Below, one piece after another: positions 1 to 10,072 of a stretch of DNA of 64,000 bases. Source of the DNA: Xestospongia muta (Eukaryota > Porifera > Demospongiae > Haplosclerida > Petrosiidae); assembly GCA_963693285.1 (NCBI GenBank), contig OY848917.1:27777745-27841744 (forward strand), given 5' to 3'. The notes beneath the pieces are model-generated. The model was not told where the DNA came from. It saw only the letters and a program-made list of their open reading frames with translations, and made no database searches. Both the position numbers and the translations under genes were made by a program. The stretch's first letter is position 1; the number at the start of each line of letters is the position of its first letter.

Positions 1-964
1 TGATTTTAATAATTTTAAATTCATCAGAAAGATAAAGATGGACTAATATTGCTATAATTAAAAGTCCAATAAAGAAAAATATAAAGAATGGAAAAATTGT
101 ACTGTTAAAACTGCCCACATAATAATCACTGTAAGTAAGAGTAGAATAGTATAGTTGTGCATTCAATTGAACAGTATATAATTGAATGAAACATAACACA
201 ACACTTGTCACATGGAACAATTGATGGCTATGGAAGAAATAGTCAAACTTGCCTGGTGAAAATCGTTCAGGAATTCTTGACACAAAAAAGAACACCATTG
301 TGAGTGTCAAAAAATATATCAACAAATGGGTTGTTATATCCATTGGTACAGTTTCATTACCATTTATCATATACAACAGCAACCTAAAGTGAAATGGAAA
401 GCCACTTACTATAAATGGTATAATATATGAACCAATTCGTACAATAAAACGATACTTTCGCAAATAAAAACGAGATAAACAACACATTAGGGTTGCACTT
501 AGATTAACAATAACATTTGTCCAGATGAAAGTCCATTTATAATCAAATAGAGATTCTTCTAATGGTCGCTCATAGAAATAGTAAGCTATGCTGCCACCCA
601 TCATGTAACTACTGATACCATGATAATCAATCATAAAGCATATATTGCGATACAATTTGGATTTACATCCAAATAAATGAGCTATGGAAGAAGTCAAAAA
701 CACGGTAGCCTGTCCCAACCACAGTGTTAAGAGTGGATACCAGAATGGATCAGATAAGTCAAGTCTACATGACATATAAGGTAACCACACTATCCACAAC
801 AGAAATGGAATGAAGTGAGTCCAAAAGTTTCCACAGTCATTATGTACAACAAAAGCATACTTGATACACTGCCAGATAGAGATATCTGTTTGTCGGTATC
901 CATTAATGATGTATGGCTCCCTAAAAAATGGTGAAACTTTGCTTCGAGTTATCAAGTGCTGCAT
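1..964 (-). CDS. PAQR / membrane progestin receptor-like protein, copy P1 (last codon off the window)
   Basis: Single-exon gene read from the ATG at 964 to the left edge; by comparison with sister copies only the last Asn codon and the stop are missing. The product is a seven-helix membrane protein of the PAQR (adiponectin/progestin receptor, hemolysin III-related) superfamily. Visible hallmarks are the N-terminal REPYIINGYR segment, the HND..FWTHF motif before helix 1, SS-AHLFGC near residue 92, DYHGISS near 113, and IPERFSPGKFDYFFHSHQLFHV-type sequence near 241. In the family, His96, Asp113, His257 and His261 correspond to the zinc-binding site. The N-terminus resembles membrane progestin receptors (PAQR5-9) more than adiponectin receptors. 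The visible frame is fully open. It is the leftmost copy of a 2.6-kb tandem array. Ligand and signalling are unknown. Confidence 0.85.
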   Translation of the reverse strand, partial: MQHLITRSKVSPFFREPYIINGYRQTDISIWQCIKYAFVVHNDCGNFWTHFIPFLLWIVWLPYMSCRLDLSDPFWYPLLTLWLGQATVFLTSSIAHLFGCKSKLYRNICFMIDYHGISSYMMGGSIAYYFYERPLEESLFDYKWTFIWTNVIVNLSATLMCCLSRFYLRKYRFIVRIGSYIIPFIVSGFPFHFRLLLYMINGNETVPMDITTHLLIYFLTLTMVFFFVSRIPERFSPGKFDYFFHSHQLFHVTSVVLCFIQLYTVQLNAQLYYSTLTYSDYYVGSFNSTIFPFFIFFFIGLLIIAILVHLYLSDEFKIIKI

Positions 965-1718
965 CTTTATTTAGAAAGGATCTTCTATTGACAGATCTGC
1001 TAAAGTTGCTACTGGAGGATATACTGTTAACACCTATTGCTATAAATCCAATTAAAATGACATGTATTTAACTAGGAAGGAAGTATTATGTGTTATATTT
1101 TACAGGTCTATTATATTTGATAAGGAAGAGAAATCAACACATGATGTTTGATACACCTGTCACTACAGATCAAAAAACAAATATGACAAATGTCAAGTGT
1201 TAACAAGACCATTTATTAACTTCTCAACTACAATAAGATAACTGCCACAAAGTATTGTCAGTTTACATGTTGTACAAACACTTTCAATTATACATATGGC
1301 TGATCTACATGTATGTACATGAACTACATGATAGATAGTTAATATATATATAATAACATTAGGCCAGTAAACTGTAAACATTCAATAAAGTAATATTATA
1401 GTTATAATACTTTTCCTATTTTAATAAACTTGTCAAAACAATAGTATACTAATGATACTACTTGGTGAACAATATCAGTAATGTAGCTTATAGAGGTGAA
1501 TGAAGTGTAATATACAACTACTAGTACATGATCTGCTAATAAAAGATGGCAAACTACTCACAATTATTCTATAATGATTAGTATATGAAATCTGTGAAAA
1601 AAACACTAGTTGTCCAATTCATTTGGTGATAATTGGAAGTAAGCTTGTACAAATATTATTTAAGTGGAAACTTAAGGTCAATTATGATTATTTTCAGACC
1701 TAATTTGAAAACATTATT

Positions 1719-2152
1719 TTAAATAATAATCTTATGTAATCTAATCATTTTCACTAAAAAATAAATTACAACAGCCATACTCAGAAGTCCAGGATAGAAA
1801 AATATAGAGAATAGGAAAAATGTACTGTTAAAACTGTCCACATAAAAATCACTATAAGTAAGAATGGAATAGAATAGTTGGAAATCCAATTGAACAGTAT
1901 ATAATTCATTGGGATTTAACACAACACTTGTCACATGGAACAATTGATGGCTATGGAATAAATTGTCAAACTTGCCTTGTGAGAATTGTTTGGGAATTTT
2001 TTACACAAAACAGAATATGGCAATGAGTATCACAAAAATAACAGCACATGCTTGATACACTGCCAGACAGAGATATCTGTTTTTCAGTAACTGTTAATGA
2101 TATATGGCTCCCTGAAGACTATGGCAACTTTATCTCTGGTTACTAAATCCAT
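1719..2152 (-). pseudogene. PAQR relic r1 (internally deleted)
   Basis: The degenerate copy keeps a start-like segment (ATG at 2152, REPYIIN-like) and the C-terminal third (SHQLFHVTSVVLN then the last helix), but the middle helices are missing: the sequence jumps from the WQCIKHA region to the helix before the IPERFS-like motif. Stop codons interrupt the N-terminal part and the IPERFS region. It belongs to a second, more diverged PAQR sublineage, marked by NPNELYTVQLDFQLF. The same deletion recurs in the relics at 19720, 27810 and 30440, so it predates the array expansion. Confidence 0.75.
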
Positions 2153-2634
2153 ATTGTTTATCATCTAATAATCCAACACCTTTAATAACTAAAGGAAGAT
2201 GTTATCATGTGTGATATATCAGTCAGAGTAATATTTTCTTCTCATAAGAAAAGTCTACAGGTGTCAAATTTATTAAGAAAAACAAGACTCGGTTACTGGA
2301 TAATAAAGAAGTTAAAAGAATAATCCATTAATAGTATAATGGATTAGAACTCTAAAAATTGTCATGACCATACATTATTTCAATGTTTTCTATAAAGTTG
2401 ATAGTCATGTCCAATATAGTATTTATATAATTAAAGTCTGTTCTATCAATTAACTGTTTGTTATAGCTCCTTGACTATTTATGCACAGTTAACATTGGTA
2501 AAAAGAGTAAACTCAGATTACTCATTATGTTTTTCTTAATGACATCCTAGTGATATTATACATTTTTGAGACAAATAAAAGTGAAAGTTAATTTAAGAAA
2601 TATTTTATGAATAAAATTGAATAATTACAATCTG

Positions 2635-3603
2635 TTAATTGATTTTAATAATTTTAAATTCATCAGAAAGATAAAGATGGACTAATATTGCTATAATTAA
2701 AAGTCCAATAAAGAAAAATATAAAGAATGGAAAAATTGTACTGTTAAAACTGCCCACATAATAATCACTGTAAGTAAGAGTAGAATAGTATAGTTGTGCA
2801 TTCAATTGAACAGTATATAATTGAATGAAACATAACACAACACTTGTCACATGGAACAATTGATGGCTATGGAAGAAATAGTCAAACTTGCCTGGTGAAA
2901 ATCGTTCAGGAATTCTTGACACAAAAAAGAACACCATTGTGAGTGTCAAAAAATATATCAACAAATGGGTTGTTATATCCATTGGTACAGTTTCATTACC
3001 ATTTATCATATACAACAGCAACCTAAAGTGAAATGGAAAGCCACTTACTATAAATGGTATAATATATGAACCAATTCGTACAATAAAACGATACTTTCGC
3101 AAATAAAAACGAGATAAACAACACATTAGGGTTGCACTTAGATTAACAATAACATTTGTCCAGATGAAAGTCCATTTATAATCAAATAGAGATTCTTCTA
3201 ATGGTCGCTCATAGAAATAGAAAGCTAAGCTGCCACCCATGACAAAACTACTGATACCATGATAATCAATCATAAAGCATATATTGCGATATAATTTGGA
3301 TTTACATCCAAATAAATGAGCTATGGAAGAAGTCAAAAACATGGTAGCCTGTCCCAACCACAGTGTTAAGAGTGGATACCAGAATGGATCAGATAATTCA
3401 AGTCTACATGATATATAAGGTAACCACACTATCCACAACAGAAATGGAATGAAGTGAGTCCAAAAGTTTCCACAGTCATTATGTACAACAAAAGCATACT
3501 TGATACATTGCCAGATAGAGATATCTGTTTGTCAATATCCATTAATGATGTATGGCTCCCTAAAAAATGGTGAAACTTTGCTTCGAGTTATCAAGTGCTC
3601 CAT
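2635..3603 (-). pseudogene. PAQR copy P2 with premature stop
   Basis: This full-length 323-codon PAQR frame is nearly identical to P1 in its 3' part but has an in-frame TGA at 3534-3532, in the NGY-R-QTD segment (codon 24). Sister genes have CGA or CGG (Arg) there, so this looks like a C-to-T change at a CpG. Downstream the frame is open to the normal stop, so a shortened protein could start only at an internal Met (about residue 58), losing the conserved N-terminal motifs. It is called a pseudogene; a polymorphic null allele or sequencing error is possible. Confidence 0.75.
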
Positions 3604-4039
3604 CTTTATTTAGAAAGGTTCTTCTATTGACAGATCTGCTAAAGTTGCTACTGAAGGATATACTGTTAACACCTATTGCTATAAATCCAATTAAAATGAC
3701 ATGTATTTAACTAGGAAGGAAGTATTATGTGTTATATTTTACAGGTCTATTATATTTGATAAGGAAGAGAAATCAACACATGATGTTTGATACACCTGTC
3801 ACTACAGATCAAAAAATAAATATGACAAACGTCATGTGTTCACAAGAGCATAAATTAAGTTATCAACTACATGCTACAAAGTATTGTCAGTTTACATGTT
3901 GTACAAAGACTTTCAATTATACATGTAGTATGATCTACATGTATGTACATGAACTACATAAAGATAGATAATATATATATAATAAACATAAGGTCAGTAA
4001 ACTGTAAACATTCAATAACGTATTATTATAGTTATAATG

Positions 4040-4401
4040 TGTATACAGAGAGTGTTATTTGGCTACTAGATAAGTTGGCTACTTGTCTGGACAGACTCAC
4101 TGTGCTGCCCTAAAACACTTTCTTTTATAAGATATTTAGACAGTAAATGACATAATATTAATGTACTAACAAAAAACAAACAAAATATAATTATCAGTCC
4201 AGGTGATTCTGTCACATGGCTTAAAGTAGGAATTATTTTGATTGGTCAATCATCAAGTGATCCTTCCAGGTGATCCTTTAGCTATAGGTAAGAAAATAAA
4301 TTGTACAGGTAAGTGTACAATAATCTGCATACTAATTAATTCAGTCTATCAGGTGTATGTAATTCAATTAGAGGCTTCATCATTAATCAGTTCCCTTAAC
4401 A
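4040..4401 (-). repeat. 3' LTR of gypsy copy A
   Basis: It matches 8895-9255 with few substitutions. The left end reads TGTATACAGAGAG where the other LTR reads TGTAACAGAGAG, a one-base insertion. Confidence 0.88.
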
Positions 4402-4419
4402 TTCCCGTCCTCTTCTCCT
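4402..4419 (-). other. Polypurine tract of gypsy copy A
   Basis: On the minus strand AGGAGAAGAGGACGGGAA lies directly before the 3' LTR, as expected for the plus-strand priming site of an LTR element. Confidence 0.75.
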
Positions 4420-4481
4420 GGTGTGAAGCATGGATCTCCATCGAGAGGCATTCTTGACAATCCATCTTCATTTCTGTTTTG

Positions 4482-4880
4482 TTATCTCTTTCTCTGTTGT
4501 ACAATGAAGTTATAGGATTGGAGCATCAAACTCCACCGTGTCAATCTAGGATTTTTATCTTTAAATTTGTTTAACCATGTTAGAGATTGATGGTCGGTTT
4601 GTATAATAAATTGCCTTCCCAGCAAGTATATCTCGAAAGCTTTTATTCCTAAAAAGATAACAAGACATTCTTTTTCTATAGTTGAATAGTTTTTCTCTCG
4701 AGATAATAATTTGCGACTGAAATATGCTATGGGTTGTTTTTCAGAAGTTCCTTGACTCAGAACTGCTCCCACTCCTATATGTGAGGCATCTGTCTGTAGA
4801 ATGAAAGGTTTATCAAAGTTTGGATTTCGCATGATAGGTGCTGACACTAGGGCTTGTTTCAGAGTGTTAAAAGCTTGTTC
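4482..4880 (-). pseudogene. RNase H of gypsy copy A
   Basis: RNase H-like domain: FILQTDASHIGVGAVLSQ, PIAYFSRKLLSREKNY, STIEKECLVI, IIQTDHQSLTWLNKF, LTRWSLMLQSY. The catalytic Asp-Glu-Asp residues appear present. It ends just before the purine tract, so RNase H is the last pol domain and nothing of integrase follows. Confidence 0.85.
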
Positions 4881-4989
4881 ATATGATCTGTTTGGGTTGA
4901 TTTTTCTTTGTTAATTCAGTAAGTGGTTCTGCCAAAGAAGCATAGTTTCTAACAAAACGTCAGTAGTATCCAGTTAAGCCCAAGAAAGC

Positions 4990-5700
4990 ACGGACATCTT
5001 TCTTAGTCTTCGGTTCCATTGTCTTGAATAGCTTTCACTTTGGCAATTTCAGGAAGTACTCCACCATATCCAATCTGATATCCTAAGTAGAAACAACTGT
5101 TAAACGCAAATTTAGATTTACTCATTTTGATGGTTAGCTCAGCTTGTTGGTGTCTTTCTAGCACTTCTTCAATATGTTGGAGATGCTCGTCCCATTCGTT
5201 GCTACGTATAACTACATCATCTAAATATACTCCAGTAAACTTCTCAGTTCCTCATAGCACCTTGTCCATGAGTCTTTGAAAAGTTGCCGGAGCTCCACTT
5301 AAACCAAACAGCATGACTGTAAATTGAAGTAAACCAATATGTGATCTGAAAGCTGTTTTTGCTTTATCGTCTTCATGCATATGAACTTGCTAGTACCCTT
5401 TAGCTAAGTCTAGAGTAGTCGAGTATTTAGCTCTACCCACAGCATCTAGTAGATCATCTATATGGGGCATAGGGTAGGCATTGAACTTGGTGAGTTGGTT
5501 CAGTTTCCGAAAATCTATGCTACCGTCTTTCTTCATAACTATTACCATTGGTGATGACCATTCACTCTCTGACTCTTTCACAATACCAATCTTTTCCATC
5601 TCTTCTAGTTCTTTCGTTACAGCTTCCTTGTATGCTGGTGGTAATTGGTATGGTTTTTGACATATTGGGCTGACACTCATCAGTTGATATCTTTTGTTGT
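4990..5700 (-). pseudogene. Reverse transcriptase of gypsy copy A
   Basis: Recognisable RT motifs in order are YQLPPAYKEAV and EKIGIVKES, SSPMVIVMKKDGSIDFRKLN, TTLDLAKGY, then (after a stop near 5390) [18 protein letters not shown], the catalytic TGVYLDDVVI near 5230-5210, and KSKFAFN..YLGYQI. Several stops and frameshifts are present, including a frame change near 5660 where the integrase frame runs into RT. RT is preserved here but deleted in copy B. Confidence 0.85.
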
Positions 5701-7005
5701 ATCAGTGTTTTACATCCTGGTAGGCTAGTAGTTACGGTTGGATACTTCTGTATCAGCTTCACTAGTTGGCTTTTCTGATCTTCACTGAGCTCCTGGTTGA
5801 TTTGAGGTGTTTGTTGATCTGTTCGTTCGTAAAGCTCCATGTTAGAATCCTCTTCAACCGTATTAGAGTAATAAACTGTGTCTGTACCGGAAAACCACTT
5901 TTTAAGCAAATTAATGTGGTATACCTTGGTGTTTCCTTCAGAGTCTATTATGACTTCATAATTAACTCGTCCAAGTTTTTGTTTGATTTTGAAAGGACCT
6001 TGCCATTTTCTCATGAACTTCTTTTGACTGTCCCTGTCTGGCAATAGGAGTAGTACTTGGTCCTCCACTTCCATCTTCATCTCTCGAGTTTTACAGTCAT
6101 ACCATGTTTTCTGTTTCTGTTGATCTTGCTTCAGATGTTCTTTTACAAGGTGTTGTGCATTTTTCATTCTTTGATGAGTGGTAGTAACATATGTAGTGAC
6201 ATCTTCACTAGTATCTTCTGTTGGTATCCATTCTTCCATTAGTATATTCAGTAATCTTCTAACATCTCTGGAATAGATCAGTTCGAAAGGACTAAATCCA
6301 GTTGCTTCCTGAGGAACTTCACAGTAAGCAAATAGTACTAATGGTAACAGCTTGTCCCAACTTCTACAGTCTGTCATGAACACTTTCTTCAGCATTTGCT
6401 TTAGTGTCTGATTAAATATTTCAACAAGACCGTTGGTTTGGGGATGGTAACGAACTAGTATGTATAGATTTGATTTTGAGTAGTTTGTGTAGTTCTTGTA
6501 ACAATTCTGACATAAAGTTAGTGCCTTGGTCGGTTAGAATTTCTCTAGGAACTCTATGATGACTAAATAGGTCCATGAGTTTTTCAGCTACTGATGTTGC
6601 AGTTATAGTGGTCATTGCATAAGCTTCGGGATAGTGTGTGGCGTAGTCAGAAATAACCAAGACAAACTGTTTTCCGGCAGCTGTCTTTGGGAGTGGTCCA
6701 ATCACATCCATAGCTATTCTTTCAAATGGTTCTCCAAATATTGGCATTGGAACCAATGGTACTTTCTGACCTCGTCTGGCTAATTTCTGACACTTAATAC
6801 AAGTCCTACAATAGTCTGCCATGTTTTTTGCGACACTAGGCCACCAGAAACGTCGTCTGATCCATTTTAGTGTTCTTTCTCTTCCTAGATGTCCTGCCAT
6901 CAGAACATCGTGAGCTAGTTCAAGTACTCGTTTATGGTACTGTAGAACCACCTGGTGGACAATCTCAGCTGGTTTGACTCTAGGGCTCCATCGTTGACAC
7001 AACAC
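5700..7005 (-). pseudogene. Integrase of gypsy copy A
   Basis: The N-terminal H2C2 zinc-binding domain (HDVLMAGHLGRERTL then YCRTCIKCQKLA) is followed by the rve catalytic core: first Asp in AMDVIGP, second in LTDQGTNF, and YHPQTNGLVE with the catalytic Glu, read in a shifted frame near 6450. The C-terminal part (KMEVEDQVLLLLPD, KFMRKWQGPFKIKQKLG, INLLKKW) is the typical integrase C-terminal/GPY-F-like region. A frameshift near 6450 splits the core, so activity is unlikely. Position before RT defines the unusual pol order. Confidence 0.85.
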
Positions 7006-7288
7006 TCCAGATATTCGTATTTTAAACTGAGGTTGTTCATATTGTTCCCATTGTTGAATTTCAGGGTCCTTGTTTTGTAGCTGAGAGAGTCTTTGTTTGA
7101 TACTGTTTTCATTGAGCTCATTTCTGCACTCTAGTTAGGTACTCCTTGTGTTTTTTTCCTGTATCAAATGAAGAGTTATCAAAAGGAAATTGTTCACCAA
7201 TTGATGGATTGTGTTTTTCTTCTTGAGTTTTCTGTTGTTGTGCTTGAGCTCTGGTTTTGACAATGTAAGATGTTTCAGAGGGTCCTAG

Positions 7289-7567
7289 CTATTCTCTTGC
7301 TGTTTGCTTTTCCTCTAAATTCATCACATATATAAGGTGTTTCATCAGTGGCAGATCCATTCCTAACAATGAATCTTCCTGCAACTGTTCAGAGACAGCA
7401 ACATCTATTTCGTACGAGTATCCATCCAGTTCAATTTTTGCCTTTACCACTGGATATGTCTGAGTGCCAGCAGTGTTTCTCATCTGTACAAACTGTCCTG
7501 AACTATCACATTGTGGGGAAAACTTCCTGTGAATGAGTGTCATTGAGCTTCCTGTATCCAAGTGCAT
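7289..7567 (-). pseudogene. Retroviral-type aspartic protease of gypsy copy A
   Basis: The active-site signature HLDTGSSMTLI is followed by a flap-like region and LLGMDLPLMK (the family's LLG.D motif). This is a retropepsin of about 90 residues. It lies in the -1 frame relative to gag, as in copy B, which could reflect a natural gag-pol frameshift. The next domain downstream is integrase, not RT. Confidence 0.82.
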
Positions 7568-7654
7568 CTTAGTAGCAGGTAGTCCGTTGATATGTCCACT
7601 CCGGACATGTGATTCACTAATGGTGTTTGACTAACATAGCTCTTTTCTTCACAT

Positions 7655-8543
7655 TCACGAGCACAATGTCCTGTTTTTTCCACACTTGAAACATCCTTGT
7701 TCAACCTTAGTAGTTGTATTTTCCCCTTTCACAACATCTGTTTTTTGTTTGTTGCTGCTGCTTCTTCTTGAGTCTGTAGTAGAGGTTGTTCGGATAAATA
7801 TTGCTTGACTGGGACTTGGAGAGGTAATATCCTTCCTATTTGACAAATATAGCTGCATCAGCTCAGCCACTCGTTTCTCATTCTCTGGTTGGTGGTCATT
7901 AATCCAGATCTTCAAGTCTCTTGGTAGATTGTTTAGTAGATCCTCCACTAATACCTTATCAATGAGCTGGTGTGAACCTTCGTCTGGTGTGAGCCAGCAC
8001 TGATGAGCTTACTCTTTGTCATGACATAGTTCTCTGGCTCTTGATCCTTGGTACATTTTGCTTCACGAAATGTTCTTCTATTGGCCTCAGGTGTCACATC
8101 AAAATGTTTCAGTAAGGCTCCTTTCAATTCTCTATATGTTGTCAACTCTTTCAGACATCCATACATGGCTCTAGGCCAACCTTGCAACAATGGTAGTCTC
8201 CATTGGTCTTCCTCAATCTCCTGTAGTTGCATAGTGGTCTCAAAGGCATTGGAGAAATCCTGTATGTCTTCTGTTTCATTAAAAGGGGCAATTGTTAGAG
8301 TAGTCACTTGCGGTTTCTTTTCCATTGGTCTTTCTTTGTTTGGCTCATATTGAGCTTGACGTTGTTATCATTAAAAGGGGCAATCATTAGAGCAGTCACT
8401 TGCAGTTTCCTTTCCATCGGTCTTTCTCTGTTTGGCTCATATTGAGCTTGTCGTTGTTCCATAAATTGTTGTTGGAATTCCATCATATGTTGTTGACTGT
8501 CACTCAAAACTACTATAGCAGCTGCGGTCTTATCCATTTCCAC
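7655..8543 (-). pseudogene. gag of gypsy copy A (SCAN-like capsid segment, zinc knuckle)
   Basis: Three overlapping frames together make a broken gag. The middle part contains FREAK..KDQEPENYVM, then VLVEDLLNNLPRDLKIW and HQPENEKRVAELM. That matches the layout of the vertebrate SCAN domain (Leu-Pro..Leu..Trp-Val/Ile..His/Pro-Glu), which is known to derive from Gmr1-type gypsy gag. A nucleocapsid zinc knuckle begins CFKCGK but is lost to an extra T in a T-run near 7680; copy B keeps the full CX2CX4HX4C. Near 7980 a second frameshift separates the two gag halves. Expected role is capsid and RNA packaging. Confidence 0.8.
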
Positions 8544-8894
8544 AGTTGGTTTCTTTCTCTTTTTCCATACCTTTTCTATGCCTTCCCTGTCTGATAGAGC
8601 TAAATCTCAATAATCCACATGAGATATATGTCGAAGTCCTGATCACTTTGATGTATGTTCAGTTTCGTTATCTTCTTCTAAACCCCAAACAGGTAAGGAG
8701 TTGTCCATATAACTTAACAATGATTTGTTGTTATTAGAAGAGATAGCACACAGCTGATCTTGCTACCTCTTTTGTTGCATAAGTTGTAACAGGGTGGGTG
8801 ATCCCTGTAGACTATACACCCTGAGCTTGTAACTTTATAGCTTGATGGGTCTTGAAGGTCTTCTGTTTCTTTAGATCCCACCACTGCCACCAAA

Positions 8895-9255
8895 TGTAAC
8901 AGAGAGTGTTATTCGGCTACTAGATAAATTGGCTACTTGTCTGGACAGACTCACTGTGCTGCCCTAAAACACTTTCTTTTATAAGATATTTAGACAGTAA
9001 ATGACATAATATTAATGTACTAACAAAAAACAAACAAAATATAGTTATCAGTCCAGATGACTCTGTCACATGGCTTAAAGTAGAAATTATTTTGATTGGT
9101 CAATCATCAAGTGATCCTTCCAGGTGATCCTTTAGCTATAGGTAAGAAAATAAATTGTACAGATAAGTGTACAATAATCTGCATACTAATTAATTCAGTC
9201 TATCAGGTGTATGTAATTCAATTAGAGGCTTCATCATCAATCAGCTCCCGTAACA
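8895..9255 (-). repeat. 5' LTR of gypsy copy A
   Basis: It is a direct repeat of 4040-4401 (shared AGAGAGTGTTATT, GGACAGACTCACTGTGCTGC, ATTGGTCAATCATCAAGTGA). Read on the minus strand it begins TGTTACGGGAGC and ends CTCTGTTACA. The internal sequence that follows starts TTTGGTGGCAGTGGTGGGAT, where the primer-binding site should be; I cannot assign the tRNA. Confidence 0.9.
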
Positions 9256-9425
9256 AGTATGATTACTCATAATGCATAAGAATGCATAGGATTGTATATA
9301 TTTAATGTGCAATACTTTAATGATTGACTGTAACAATAATTATGTCATCTTACAATTCTTATGTGAAGAGTACAAACATTTTGCCATAATTCTGATGTAA
9401 TAAACACAATTAAGATGCTTATTAC
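9256..9425. other. Unique spacer right of gypsy copy A
   Basis: AT-rich sequence starting AGTATGATTACTCA. It does not continue the array spacer interrupted at 4039 but is repeated after gypsy copy B (25447-25620). No gene is seen. Confidence 0.6.
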
Positions 9426-9607
9426 TGATGATTTTATTAATTTTAAATTCATCAGAAAGATAAAGATGGACTAATATTGCTATAATTAAAAGTCCAATAA
9501 AGAAAAATATAAAGAATGGGAAAATGTACTGTTAAAAATGCCTACATAATAATCACTGTAAGTAAGAGTAGAATAGTATAGTTGTGCATCCAATTGAACA
9601 GTATATA
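9426..9607 (-). pseudogene. PAQR relic r2, 3' part (split by pogo-like element)
   Basis: The C-terminal end of a PAQR copy with frame breaks, stopping at CAGTATATA where the transposon enters. The rest resumes at 14316. Relic r5 at 25624-26024 carries the uninterrupted version. Confidence 0.8.
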
Positions 9608-9998
9608 GAGTAACAGACCAATAGTCGTACGGACCGATTTTCGGACGTTTATATCTACTAAATGGTGAATGCTATAAAGCTGATTCTGCAGACACTGGTA
9701 GGTGCTTACCTGTACTACTTGTGTACAAAATATTAGCTTGCAAAAATACAGTATACAAGTGCTGCAGCTGGAAGATCAACATTGTACGAATACCGCGGTT
9801 TTCGTACAGTTGAACCAGTGTTCGGACATCTACCTGGGAAATAGCTGGGAATTGAAGACAAGCAATGAAACGTGAGATTCTAGTTCATCAATGATTCCTC
9901 TTTCAAACCTCCAAGCCGGAGCCCTGCACTTTTTGTATGACCGCGATTACGAGTGTGAGAGTGCAAGTGGATCACGTGACCAGTATTCGGACGTAAAC
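9608..9998 (+). repeat. Left terminal inverted repeat of pogo-like element
   Basis: About 390 bp, pairing with 13925-14315 with only scattered mismatches. The outer end is GAGTAACAGACC. The inner end is near a GATCACGTGACCAGTATTCG palindrome-containing stretch. Confidence 0.88.
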
Positions 9999-10072
9999 AA
10001 TTATGGAAGGTGGTGCATAATGAGTTATAAATAATTTTCCAACTGGTCCTTAATTATTAAGACAAAATTATT

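Larger units (their letters stand above)
965..4039. repeat. Tandem 2.6-kb PAQR array, left block and its spacers
   Basis: Start codons of P1 (964) and P2 (3603) are 2639 bp apart and the whole interval is duplicated. The spacers (965-1718, 2153-2634, 3604-4039) contain no gene. The stretch upstream of each start (TTCTATTGACAGATCTGCTA region, then ATGTATTTAACTAGGAAGG and TTTACAGGTCTATTATATTTG) is strongly conserved between copies and presumably holds promoter and 5' untranslated sequence. Confidence 0.8.
4040..9255 (-). mobile_element. Gmr1-like Ty3/gypsy LTR retrotransposon, copy A
   Basis: The element is read on the minus strand, with about 361-bp LTRs (5' LTR 8895-9255, 3' LTR 4040-4401) that differ at only a few sites, start TGTTA and end TAACA. 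Order is gag (8543-7655), protease (7567-7289), integrase (7005 to about 5700), reverse transcriptase (about 5680-5000), RNase H (4847-4482), purine tract, 3' LTR. Integrase before RT is the copia-like order known for Gmr1-like members of Ty3/gypsy. Frameshifts and stops break gag, integrase and RT, so it is not autonomous. No 5-bp target duplication is seen at the ends. Copy B (21972-25446) has the same outer flanks. Confidence 0.9.

Noticed and set aside
1330..1350. TATATATATA runs upstream of PAQR genes as promoters or origins
   Set aside because: Short AT microsatellites common throughout; distance to the start codons (about 400 bp) gives no support.
5766..6242. Plus-strand open frames opposite the gypsy integrase
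   Set aside because: Antisense shadows of the integrase coding strand with hydrophobic low-information translations.
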